Assembly: GCA_964019055.1 (NCBI GenBank)
Contig: OZ025207.1
Span: forward strand, 21,396,617 to 21,460,616
DNA from: Anthopleura xanthogrammica
Taxonomy: Eukaryota > Cnidaria > Anthozoa > Actiniaria > Actiniidae
Direction: 5' to 3'
DNA length: 64,000 nucleotides
Under the pieces are notes generated by a model that saw only the letters and a program-made list of their open reading frames with translations, was not told where the DNA came from and made no database searches. A program made the translations under genes and the position numbers. Positions 22,235 through 31,453 of the stretch are shown piece after piece; position 1 is the first letter of the stretch; the number at the start of each line of letters is the position of its first letter.

Positions 22235-25200
22235 ATGCAAGCCCACCACTTACGTGAAGCTGATATTCAGAAACTGATTGATTCTGGCGCTGATGTCAAC
22301 GAAACTCATGACGAGGGGAAAACTGCTTTGTTTTATGCTATTAAATATCGGTTCAATGAAAGCGTAGTTCGTGCATTGATTGATGCTGGTGCTGATGTCA
22401 ACATAAGTAATAATAAGGGGGAAAGTACTTTGTTTTATGCTGTTGAATATTGGTTCAATAAAAGTGTGGTTTGTACATTGATTGAGGCGGGTGCTGATGT
22501 CAACAAAACGGATAATGAAGGGAAAACTGCTTTGTTTTATGCTGTTCAACAAATGAACAATGAAAATGTGGTTCGTGTATTGATTGATGCTGGTGCTGAT
22601 GTAAAAATAACTGATAATGAGGGGAAAACTGCTTTGTTTTCTGCTGTTCAACAAAAGAACAATGAAAGTGTGGTTCGTGTATTGATTGATGCTGGTGCTG
22701 ATGTAAAAATAACTGATACTGAGGGGAAAACTGCTCTGTTTTATGCTGTTCAAAGTGATAATGAAAGTATAGTTCGTTTATTGATTGTAGCTGGTGTTGA
22801 TGTCCACAAAACGGATAATAAGGGGAAAACTGCTTTGTTTTATGCTGTTGAAATTCGTAATGAAAGTATAGTCCGTATATTTATTGATGCTGCAGCTGAT
22901 GTCCACAAAACAGATAATGAGGGGAAAACTGCCTTGTTTTATACTGTTCTACAAGATAACAATGAAACTGTGTTTCGTGCATTAATTGAGGCTGGTACTG
23001 ATGTGAACATAACTGATAATGAGGGAGAAACTGCTTTGTTTTATGCTGTTTCACAAAAGAACAATGAAGCTGTGGTCCGTGCATTGATTGATACTGGTGC
23101 TGATGTGAACAAAACGAATAATAAAGGGATAACTGCTTTTATTTATGCTGTTTTACTAGAGAACAATGAAACTGTGGTTCGTGCATTGGTTTATAGCGCT
23201 GATGCTGATGTCAACATAGCTGATTACGAGGGGAAAACTGTTTTGTTTTATGCTGTTCGTTTTGCCACAGAAACTGTTGTTCGTACACTGATAAATGCTG
23301 GTGCTGATGTCAGCATAACTGATACTGAGGGAAAAACTTCTTTATTTTATGCTGTTCATCGTGGCAATAAAGAAATTGTTGATGCATTGATTGATGCTGA
23401 TGCTCTTTTGAATGTGAGAGATCATTATGCAAGAACTCCGTTGTTTTATGCTATAATAGAATCGACTTCTCTAGCAATCTATCTGTTTGAAAGAGGGGCA
23501 CGTTTATATCTTAAAGACAATTACAATGTTTTGGCATTTTTAATTGAGAAATGCTATAAATCGCTTGATGATTTGAAAGATCGACTTCAGCTCCTTGTAG
23601 AGCAAAAGATGGTGGACAAAAAACAAATTTTCGAAGCAATAATTAATGTCGCCTTTTGTAAAATCTTATTTTATAAACAAAGTTCGTGTGACGTCGATAA
23701 AGATTCTCTTGCTGTACTATTGAATCTAGCTACAGATTACACTTCAATGCTCGATGTACTAAAGGGTAAATTGATGAAAAAGATCTTAAAGACAATAAAC
23801 ATACAAGAAAAGCGATTGGTGACTGACCATAAGGTAATAGAAAAGATATTGCACGGACTTGTCAAATTGGGTGCTAACCCAAACTGCGTTGACTCAGATG
23901 GAAATACTGCTCTTCACCATGCGGTCCATCTACCATTGTATGGTGTCCCTGAAGGGACAGTCCTGTATATTTGCAATCAACTGAAAGAAATGGGGGCATC
24001 GTTCCACATAAAAAACCTTAAAAACGAAACGCCGCTTCTGCGCTGTTTGGTTAGCGCAGTCACGAACATTTCTGGGCACAGCTGTCCACAATGGTTAAGA
24101 GTCCAAACACAATTAGCTGTGTACCACTTCGTAATAGAACACTGGTCGAATGTGGAAGAAGAGGTACAACAAAAAAATACTTCTTTGATATTAGAAATTC
24201 TACGACTAGTCTTACTGGAAGCGTTCGAAGAATGGAGAACCAGATGCCTCGATAAAATCATAAGGCTATTGCGAAAAATGCCGATTGCCCAAAAAGAAAA
24301 CGGATTACCTGCAGTAATCAAAGATGATAGTGGAAACACCCCACTTCATGTCTGGGCAACATTTGAATTACCACCAGCTGAAGATTACTCCAACACTATC
24401 GCTGATGGATATATTTTCCAAGGACTTTTGAAAATGATCTTGCACTATTTTATTGATGAAAGCAAACAACAGCTGCATGTCAAAAATGAAAATGGCGAAA
24501 CACCTCTACAACTGTGCAGAACGTGGACAGCCGTTGAACTTTTGCTCGATACTGGAGCAAACCCAAATGATATGGATTTCTCAGGACGTCCATCTCTCCT
24601 TGTTGCAGCTAAAACTAGAAAGATTGTCAAGAATGAAGGTTCATTATATCCTGACATTTTACTTACTCAAGATAAATTCTGGAGAAAGGTTCTTAACAGA
24701 GGCCTTGATCCTTGGACGGTTGACATTCATAATGAATCTGTTTTGAGTGTACTTATGGAATGTGAATCTCGTGATCTTGCTAGAGCTCTCATAGATGTTG
24801 CATGTGACGACAGCAACGTTCGATCTCGTCCCTTAATCTTGTTTTCTCTGTTGACTGCAATTTGTAAAGACAAATTACCTAATGCACAATGGAAGAAAGA
24901 TGCCGCTGAAATGATTCTGAGTTCAACTAAATGTCCCGTGAATGGAAATGATAAAGAAGATTCTCCCCTTCACTACTGCTGCAGGAATATCGTAGAAGTT
25001 GGAAACGGTTCATCTACTGATGAGATTAAATCGACGGTTCATTGGAAAATGGTTGAACTGCTACGTTTATTTGGAGCCGATTACAGAATCCCTGATGCGA
25101 CAACTCAGTCGTGCTTGGACATAGCAGAGGAGTGTCCTGCACTCAAAGAACTTCTGATGGAGCCTGTTGATCTTGATAGATTCCCGTTGGTCATTACACC

Positions 25201-26506
25201 CTGGAAATCGGTTTCCAAAGCACATGAGCGCAGTTTGGCTAAAGTAGCAAGGCATCTTGAAAGTAAGCATGTCGAAGCATACTGGTATCATAAAGACCAT
25301 TTGGCATGCGGGTCATTTGGAGCTGTATATGCAGGAATCAACGAGAAAGATGGAAGAGAGGTGGCCATTAAACGTATTGAGAAGATTCGTATGCCACGAC
25401 CAGAAGACCAGCGAGAAATAAGAAATCTCACTGCTCTCGCAGACTGCGAGCAAGTCGTTTGCTATTTGTCTTTTTTTGAAGACAAAGACTTTTCGTACAT
25501 TGTCTTAGAACTGATGGAGGGAAACCTTGAAGATTTACTTAACAAATCAATAACTATGAAAGGGAAAGAAGAGCTCTGCATTGATGTAGTAAAGGGACTG
25601 TCATATATGCATGGCCAAGGATGTCTTCATCGTGATCTCAAACCAGATAATATTCTTTTTAAGAATTCCCCTAAACTGTGTTTGAAAATTGCTGACTTTG
25701 GTCTCAGCCGTCGTAATGACAGCACTCAGCTTACGACAGTATATGGTACCAATGCTGGAACAAGGTGCTGGATTGCTCCAGAGGTACTAATGGCCACTAA
25801 AGATCAACACTCGGTAGCAGCTGACATGTTTTCCTGTGGTCTTGTTCTTCATTATATTTTGTCAGTGAAGAAGCATCCGTTTTCTCCAGAGGATTGTGTT
25901 AATAAAAGTGAATTACAGATTTGCAACGAAACTGAAAGAAACATAATTCATGGCACCAAGAAAGGATGGAACGACTCTCTCAGTCCTGAAGCTACTAATC
26001 TCCTTGAGCAACTACTGGAAAGCGATGCAACGAAGCGGCCAACTGCTGCAGAATCACTGGCTCATCCGTTGTTTTGGCCAATAACGAAAAAGATGGATGT
26101 TCTCATAGCTCTTGGCAATCAACCCGAATTTGAATGCCCACGTGGTAAGAGGACTCTGCCTTTGACTGCATTAGAGACTGATTTGGAGACAAGCTTTGGT
26201 ACCATAGTCAAGTATGTAAATTGGAATGATCGAGGTTATGTACAAATGCCTGTCATTTACACTGAAATGACCAAAAAGAGAAAAAGATACGATACTCACT
26301 CTGTCGTAGAGTTGGTACGATTCATACGAAATGCTTATGCACATGTGTCTGAATGTACGCGACCAACACCAATCAGAAAACAGTTGCTGGAAGACTTTGT
26401 GTTCTTGGAATATTTCCCTCATCTTGCGATGGAAGTCTACAAGGCTGTAACCACTCATGGATGGGATCAGATAAAAGATGAGATCAAGTACGCCATGAAG
26501 AAATAA
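22235..26506 (+). CDS. Ankyrin-repeat / protein kinase / KEN endoribonuclease protein (RNase L/IRE1-like)
   Basis: A single 1423-codon exon; an in-frame TGA lies 18 bases upstream of the first ATG. Residues about 22-420 hold some 12 consecutive ankyrin repeats of 33-34 residues, with consensus EGKTALFYAV...VVRALIDAGADV. More divergent ankyrin units follow at about 540-610, 690-720 and 745-790. A protein kinase domain spans about 1018-1280 with a glycine loop (ACGSFGAVYAG), VAIK lysine K1046, HRDLKPDN (1132-1139), DFG (1154-1156) and an APE motif. The C-terminus (about 1280-1415) is a KEN domain: HPLFW, FIRNAYAHV with R1365, N1366 and H1370, and FPHLAMEVYKA. In IRE1 and RNase L the equivalent Arg and His are catalytic. 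There is no signal peptide or membrane span, so a cytosolic RNA-cleaving sensor is inferred. RNase L is a pseudokinase, whereas this kinase looks catalytically complete, as in IRE1. The ligand is unknown. Confidence 0.92.
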   Translation: MQAHHLREADIQKLIDSGADVNETHDEGKTALFYAIKYRFNESVVRALIDAGADVNISNNKGESTLFYAVEYWFNKSVVCTLIEAGADVNKTDNEGKTALFYAVQQMNNENVVRVLIDAGADVKITDNEGKTALFSAVQQKNNESVVRVLIDAGADVKITDTEGKTALFYAVQSDNESIVRLLIVAGVDVHKTDNKGKTALFYAVEIRNESIVRIFIDAAADVHKTDNEGKTALFYTVLQDNNETVFRALIEAGTDVNITDNEGETALFYAVSQKNNEAVVRALIDTGADVNKTNNKGITAFIYAVLLENNETVVRALVYSADADVNIADYEGKTVLFYAVRFATETVVRTLINAGADVSITDTEGKTSLFYAVHRGNKEIVDALIDADALLNVRDHYARTPLFYAIIESTSLAIYLFERGARLYLKDNYNVLAFLIEKCYKSLDDLKDRLQLLVEQKMVDKKQIFEAIINVAFCKILFYKQSSCDVDKDSLAVLLNLATDYTSMLDVLKGKLMKKILKTINIQEKRLVTDHKVIEKILHGLVKLGANPNCVDSDGNTALHHAVHLPLYGVPEGTVLYICNQLKEMGASFHIKNLKNETPLLRCLVSAVTNISGHSCPQWLRVQTQLAVYHFVIEHWSNVEEEVQQKNTSLILEILRLVLLEAFEEWRTRCLDKIIRLLRKMPIAQKENGLPAVIKDDSGNTPLHVWATFELPPAEDYSNTIADGYIFQGLLKMILHYFIDESKQQLHVKNENGETPLQLCRTWTAVELLLDTGANPNDMDFSGRPSLLVAAKTRKIVKNEGSLYPDILLTQDKFWRKVLNRGLDPWTVDIHNESVLSVLMECESRDLARALIDVACDDSNVRSRPLILFSLLTAICKDKLPNAQWKKDAAEMILSSTKCPVNGNDKEDSPLHYCCRNIVEVGNGSSTDEIKSTVHWKMVELLRLFGADYRIPDATTQSCLDIAEECPALKELLMEPVDLDRFPLVITPWKSVSKAHERSLAKVARHLESKHVEAYWYHKDHLACGSFGAVYAGINEKDGREVAIKRIEKIRMPRPEDQREIRNLTALADCEQVVCYLSFFEDKDFSYIVLELMEGNLEDLLNKSITMKGKEELCIDVVKGLSYMHGQGCLHRDLKPDNILFKNSPKLCLKIADFGLSRRNDSTQLTTVYGTNAGTRCWIAPEVLMATKDQHSVAADMFSCGLVLHYILSVKKHPFSPEDCVNKSELQICNETERNIIHGTKKGWNDSLSPEATNLLEQLLESDATKRPTAAESLAHPLFWPITKKMDVLIALGNQPEFECPRGKRTLPLTALETDLETSFGTIVKYVNWNDRGYVQMPVIYTEMTKKRKRYDTHSVVELVRFIRNAYAHVSECTRPTPIRKQLLEDFVFLEYFPHLAMEVYKAVTTHGWDQIKDEIKYAMKK
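22300..23420 (+). repeat. Coding tandem array of about 100-bp ankyrin units
   Basis: Units recur at the DNA level with blocks such as GGGGAAAACTGCTTTGTTTT and TTGATTGATGCTGGTGCTGA. Units at about 22510-22610 and 22612-22712 are nearly identical, implying recent unequal exchange within the coding array. Confidence 0.85.
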
Positions 26507-26775
26507 GAAGGTAAGATACATTGACTAATAACAAATATATGTAGAAATTACTTATTTATCTCTGAAAATATATGTATAAAAGAAATTAATAGCTCAAAGC
26601 AAAAAATCCTCAATTTCCCACAATATAAAACTATTTATCCGTAACCTATTAGATAAGAAAATGTGACTAAAACAAAGTTTAAAAAGGAAAAAACAAATAA
26701 TAAATAATACTTATGCTTAAAGTGGGAGTCAAGAGACAGAGAATCTAAATAATGCCTGCAGCATTGGCGTTTAGC

Positions 26776-27220
26776 TTAAAGTCCTATAAAAAGGCAAACG
26801 CCCTTCTGAACGGGGTACTCGATCCTCTTATACACAGATGGGCTGACCTTACGATCTCGAAAGATAGCCGTGTACGGAGCCACATTATGACTATATATGG
26901 CGTAGGGCTCTCCATTCTTGGCAGACAGTTTCTCCCTTAGTTTCTTCAGAAACCTATTGCATTCAGCTCCCATGCCCCCATTAGTTCCAAAGACTAGTGG
27001 CTTGAATGTCCCTCTCTCGACTTGTAACACCCGCTGTTGATACTTCTTCTCGTTCTCGTGCTCTTTGAGTACGGTGACTGTAGCTTTGTTCTGGTTGGTC
27101 TTGGAGTTAACGTGCATCACTCGGACAGCAAAGAATGCCGTTACTCCTCGGGACCAGAATCCCCCAGCCTTTATGTCGAGCCTTGCTTCGGGACCTGTAA
27201 CCGCCGTACGAAAAATTCGA
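26776..27220 (-). pseudogene. Non-LTR retrotransposon (LINE) ORF 3' remnant
   Basis: The minus-strand frame contains KAGGFWSRGVTAFFAVRVMH, then KEHENEKKYQQRVLQVERGT, then FKPLVFGTNGGMGAEC, a block I associate with the C-terminal region after the reverse transcriptase in LINE ORFs of cnidarians and lancelets. No RT motif survives, the frame degenerates near 26800, and both ends are truncated. It is a 5'-truncated relic close to the 3' end of the ankyrin-kinase-KEN gene. Confidence 0.7.
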
Positions 27221-27415
27221 ATCTTTCAAGATACATTTGCTTTTTACATCGAGTATTTCTTAGTAGTTGCACTACGTACTCGAGTCCACACTCGTTGAAG
27301 TCATCTTGTAACACATACAGCTCTCCCCGACAATGTTTTTACATTATTTTCTCGTGATTCAACGGGTGACATGGGTGGTGTACGCTCCTAATGCGTCGTA
27401 CTCTCCTACCAATGT

Positions 27416-27772
27416 TGAATACTCCAGTTTCACATTCGATGGAAACCGCTGTTTTTGAAGACCACAGACTCATTTGTACAGGCTTAGCCTCGCTTATAAG
27501 TCAGCTATTCAACGACATCATTAAAAGTCCGTGGGATTTCAAAACATTGGTATTGTTCAACTTACACATTCTTTACATTACAGTTGACTTTTGCAAATCA
27601 TTAGCAACAGCCAACTGTAATGTAAAGAATGTGCAAGTTGAATAATACCAATCCCACGGACTTTTAATGGTGTATTTGAATAGATGACTTATAAACGAGG
27701 CTAAGCCTGTACAAATGAGTCTGTGGTCTTCAAAAACAGCGGTTTCCATCGAATGTGAAACTGGAGTATTCA
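27416..27772. mobile_element. 357-bp near-perfect palindrome (MITE)
   Basis: The left arm starts TGAATACTCCAGTTTCACAT and the right arm ends with its reverse complement. The centre holds AATGTAAAGAATGTGCAAG mirrored by CTTACACATTCTTTACATT. Arms are about 165 bp with few mismatches. Noncoding foldback element. Confidence 0.88.
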
Positions 27773-28561
27773 CGCTTGGGGTCAATGATTTGAGCTCTGC
27801 GTGCCCACCACGTGAGTAAAGTTTGTCTGATGTGTCGTTGTGTCCTGTGCCACGTTGCTTTTTCCTCCCCCCCCCCCCCCCCCCCGTAAAAATCCGTCAA
27901 CGTGTTAGCTGAGAGTTGTAATGTAGTGGTGTGAATTTGTAGCCCAGTATAAAAAAGGTGCTTGTTTTGAATTCTAATGTAAGAACATCTTAGTTTTTCT
28001 TGACAAAACTTCTTAGACTTTTTGTGTATTTCAGGATCAGTACCATCATAGTGGAGCTGCTATGTGAGGACATTTTTAATTGACTCAAGTCGATGGCGTT
28101 TTTTCCCCGCTACATTGGGAATTGCTGCGTGGCCTATAGGTATAGTGAGATACCCTAGATAGGTTATTACATGGTAGGTTATTACATAGAGGTTTTGCAT
28201 ATGCCGTATATATAGGACAAGCATATTGTTACTTTGCTAATGAAATTTGTCTTCTAGATCTAGTTGTGCGTTTTTGAAAAGTTACAAAAGTTTAGTTTTC
28301 AGTAGTAATTTGAGCAGGTCATTATTCGTAGTATGAAATTATTAATTATTAAGTATCAATTAATCAATTAATCTTTATTAGGGTTATTAAGCAGATAAAG
28401 AACAGTGTCTTTTTTCCAATCTGGCCCTTATGACAGAAACAAAGCTGTACAGTTAAAGAAACTATAAAAAAATTATAAGGGTAGAGTTTTCTGCAACAAA
28501 TTCTGAAATGTTTACACAAAAAATATACCGTACAACCTATACTTAAGGAATATAAAACGGC

Positions 28562-28712
28562 GCGCGTGTCTATATACTGTGATATAAACACGCTGGGAGC
28601 TGTAGAGCAAGAGAGAAGTTGTAGAGAAACATGAGGCGCAGCCGAGTGTTTCTTTGACTTCTCGAGTGCTCTACAGCTCCCAGAGTGTTTATATCACAGT
28701 ATATAGACACAA
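28562..28712. mobile_element. Palindromic element, about 150 bp
   Basis: GTGTCTATATACTGTGATAT followed by AAACACGCTGGGAGCTGTAG is mirrored by CTACAGCTCCCAGAGTGTTT and ATATCACAGTATATAGACAC. The central loop contains GGCGCAGCCGAG. A related GATATAAACACGG motif beside CCAATCAGAGCGCGCG occurs at about 30040-30075. Confidence 0.8.
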
Positions 28713-30193
28713 GCGGACGTTTTATATTGCTTTTATAAAATATTTTGAACTATTTTACGACAATAAGCTGATGAAATTGAAATTCTCCCAACTTAGTATC
28801 AAAAACAAGGTTTGTACGCATGACAAAAGTTTCATTGACAGCAACCAAATTCCTTAGTACAGAAATGGAATTTAACGAGGCAAAATCATTGAAAACTCTT
28901 TCAAAATCACGGCGAGAAATGTTCTGAAATGTTAATGAAACTACTGCAAAGTCGAAGATGTACTGAAAATGAATTGAAGACGTGTTTTTATAAGATTAAA
29001 CAGATGAGGTAAGGTTTGAACAGGAAATCTTTCAGCTCGTGGTGTACGCTTTGGCTGATGTTCACAAGCTACAAGGACTGTAAGTTTATTTATTTTACAA
29101 GAATTTAAAAGCTTAGAGGAAAAACTGAGAAAAACATTTCTTTTCTGAGCTCTCGATGTCTTTTTCTACTTCGTCTACAACAGTAAAGAGTGACATAAGC
29201 CACATATTTCTGATAGTAAGGCCTTGTGAATTGTTTGGAGACGAATTTTTTCAAGTTGGTAAATTCATAGGATTTTTGTGCTTTAAATTTTCTTCTTTTC
29301 TCAGTCCTTTATGCTCCTGATTGCTGCATTTAACATCTGATTCGATAAACTAAAAGATGGATTTGAATTTATCTGAATACGTTTTACGGGGGATTATTGA
29401 GATTTTTCAATGCAGTAGTGAATTTTTAGCAGCAAAGATCGACTCTATTCCTTGCCTTCCTTGTTTCAGCTTCGCCGTAAAATATTCTCGGTTTTTTGTC
29501 AAGCTCTTCGTCATTCATTCATTAAGTGAAACTCAGTCAGAATACCTTTTTCTTTTCGCTAAGCTGTAAAAAATCACCATAAGTTCTTTTAATAATAACT
29601 TTTTTAAATATATCTTGTTGTTTTTGAAGCTGATGGTGGTTGTTTCGTACACCGAGTTTTATCTTTTCGCAATGATGACTTTTACGCCAAACGCCGTTTA
29701 ATATAAAAAAAAATCAAGGCTTTCATGAATAAAACATAGGTTTAAATTTATTATTTTATCATAATAGCACAGTATTTGCTTTCAAAAATGCACAATGTCC
29801 ACTTAGCTTGGTATTTAGCTGTGATTGCAGTGGATTTCTCCCTCTGATAGCTGAGAAAATCTTACTCAGTTTCATAGTTATTTTGCACTGTCACTTATTT
29901 TTGGTTTAATGAATTGTTTCCTAGGAAATTAAAGTCTTCGAAACAAAATTACGGCTCTACCTTAACATTCAAATCATTTTCTTCCGTGATTTTTCGTTTT
30001 TTGTTCCCTCAAAAAGCTGAGCGTGTCTCTGTCCTCTGATATAAACACGGTAGTCAGCCAATCAGAGCGCGCGTAGTATCTCAAATATTTTATAAATACC
30101 GATAACATACCACACCGTAGATATATACAATGTAGGCTATTTGGGTATACGGCATGCTATTAATTGGTTACCATAAGGTGTATATAGGACCAG

Positions 30194-30306
30194 CATATTT
30201 TGACTTCTAGTTCCGCAGTGTAAAGTTTTCAAAAGTTAAGTTTTTGACATTATTTTGACTTCTAGTTCCGCAGTGTAAAGTTTTCAAAAGTTAAGTTTTT
30301 GACATT
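30194..30306. repeat. 53-bp tandem duplication
   Basis: TTTTGACTTCTAGTTCCGCA through AAGTTAAGTTTTTGACATTA occurs twice head to tail with no visible differences. Confidence 0.9.
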
Positions 30307-30891
30307 AATCTTAGGTAATTATTTTTAGTTTTGCTATAGAAATAGAGAGTACACGAGATTATTTTAATTAAAGTTGTCCAGTTGAAGAATGGAAAAAAAA
30401 CTGATTAAATTGTCATTTGACTTCCCAGGTCCAGCAGTTCAGTTAAGCGTTTTTAAAGTTCAGTATTTTGCATTGATTTTTATAGGTTATTATTTGTAGT
30501 TTTGATATGGTAATGGATAGTAGACGAGACAATCAAGTTGTTCAGTTGAACACTGGAAAAACTGTTTAAATTAAATATGATAGAATTTTGTAGAGGATGC
30601 ATTTTTTGTGCAAATTAAATATTGTATAGCCTGTAATAACTATGTATGACTCAAGTTAAACTGGGTGAAACCAGGGAAAAAAGATACGTTTTCCTATCTT
30701 GTGGCTTCATTTTAATTTCACCCAATTGAATTTCAATGTAAAACTTTAGATTTAGAGAATTGACCGAAGACGTATTAGAAATACCTGACTTGGGGTTCCC
30801 AGAAGAAATAATGCTAACCTGAATTCGCCTTTTGAGTGTTGGAGGCTGAAGAAGAGTACCACCCGGGCGGAAAAAAATACCTAAAACCAAC

Positions 30892-31116
30892 TTAGTCTAT
30901 ACATAACCTTAGGGCTGCGGATATAGTAGAGCCTTTAAGTGTGACGTTATTCGATTCCAGAAAGATCATCAAAAGATTGTTTTCCCTCTTTCTTCCTGAC
31001 AATATTTGTTTATCCAAAGTTCTAAGTATTTCAGGTGGAAGCGATATCATCAAAAACAACGATTTTCGCTTTATTGTAGCAATTTTTGTGAGCAGTTGGA
31101 CCCGGAAATACGTCAC
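30892..31116 (-). CDS. Candidate 3' coding exon of the RGS22-like gene
   Basis: The minus-strand frame contains SLPPEILRTLDKQILSGRKR, which resembles the segment that follows ...IDSxLPPxxQ at the end of RGS domains in RGS22-type proteins. A phase-0 acceptor AATAAAG before CGAAAATCG is possible but weak, and the downstream border is unclear. The adjoining frame at 30651-30890 might be a final exon but has no recognisable feature. Confidence 0.35.
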   Translation of the reverse strand: MTYFRVQLLTKIATIKRKSLFLMISLPPEILRTLDKQILSGRKRENNLLMIFLESNNVTLKGSTISAALRLCID

Positions 31117-31181
31117 AATTTAAAAGCTCTATAAAATTCGACCAATTACCGAGCGACCTTGATAGTGTAGTGGTGACTGAC

Positions 31182-31262
31182 CTTTGTCTTTGGTGGCAGT
31201 TCAGAGTCGATATACACTCTATGATAATGTTGGTTTGCGTATGATGATTTTATTAGTTGTGA
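31182..31262 (-). pseudogene. Partial tandem duplicate of an RGS exon
   Basis: It repeats the 3' part of the exon at 31454-31592: both encode VYIDSELPPK followed by a GTCAGT donor, and intron sequence beyond the donor is also alike. The 5' half of the exon has diverged. It may be an alternative exon or a dead copy. Confidence 0.55.
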
Positions 31263-31453
31263 TATGAGGTAAACAGCGAGAAGACGAACCTGAAGAGCAC
31301 CGCCACCAGGGGAGGTGGGTGGGGCAAAACTCGGCTTCTCGCCACGCTCCGAACGACGTTGTGCAATAAGGCATGCATGTATGTGGAGTTAATTTATGCA
31401 GCTCCGTGCTAATTAATTATGCAGTGAGAATCAGTAGTGTAGTAGTAACTGAC

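Larger units (their letters stand above)
26507..30890. other. Repeat-rich gap between the ankyrin-kinase-KEN gene and the RGS22-like gene
   Basis: Besides the LINE remnant and the 27.4-kb palindrome it holds a SINE-like fragment at about 27775-27870, an inverted repeat at 28562-28712, and a 53-bp tandem duplication near 30190-30306. A GTAAGA motif just after the stop codon at 26506 may be a 3'UTR splice donor. No recognisable gene was found. Confidence 0.5.

Noticed and set aside
22250..22753. 167-codon minus-strand frame opposite the ankyrin repeats
   Set aside because: It is a shadow of the repetitive coding strand.
22235..26506. Strict orthologue of vertebrate RNase L or of IRE1
   Set aside because: It has the RNase L layout but an IRE1-like kinase and different ankyrin units, and lacks the luminal and membrane parts of IRE1; orthology cannot be claimed from motifs alone.
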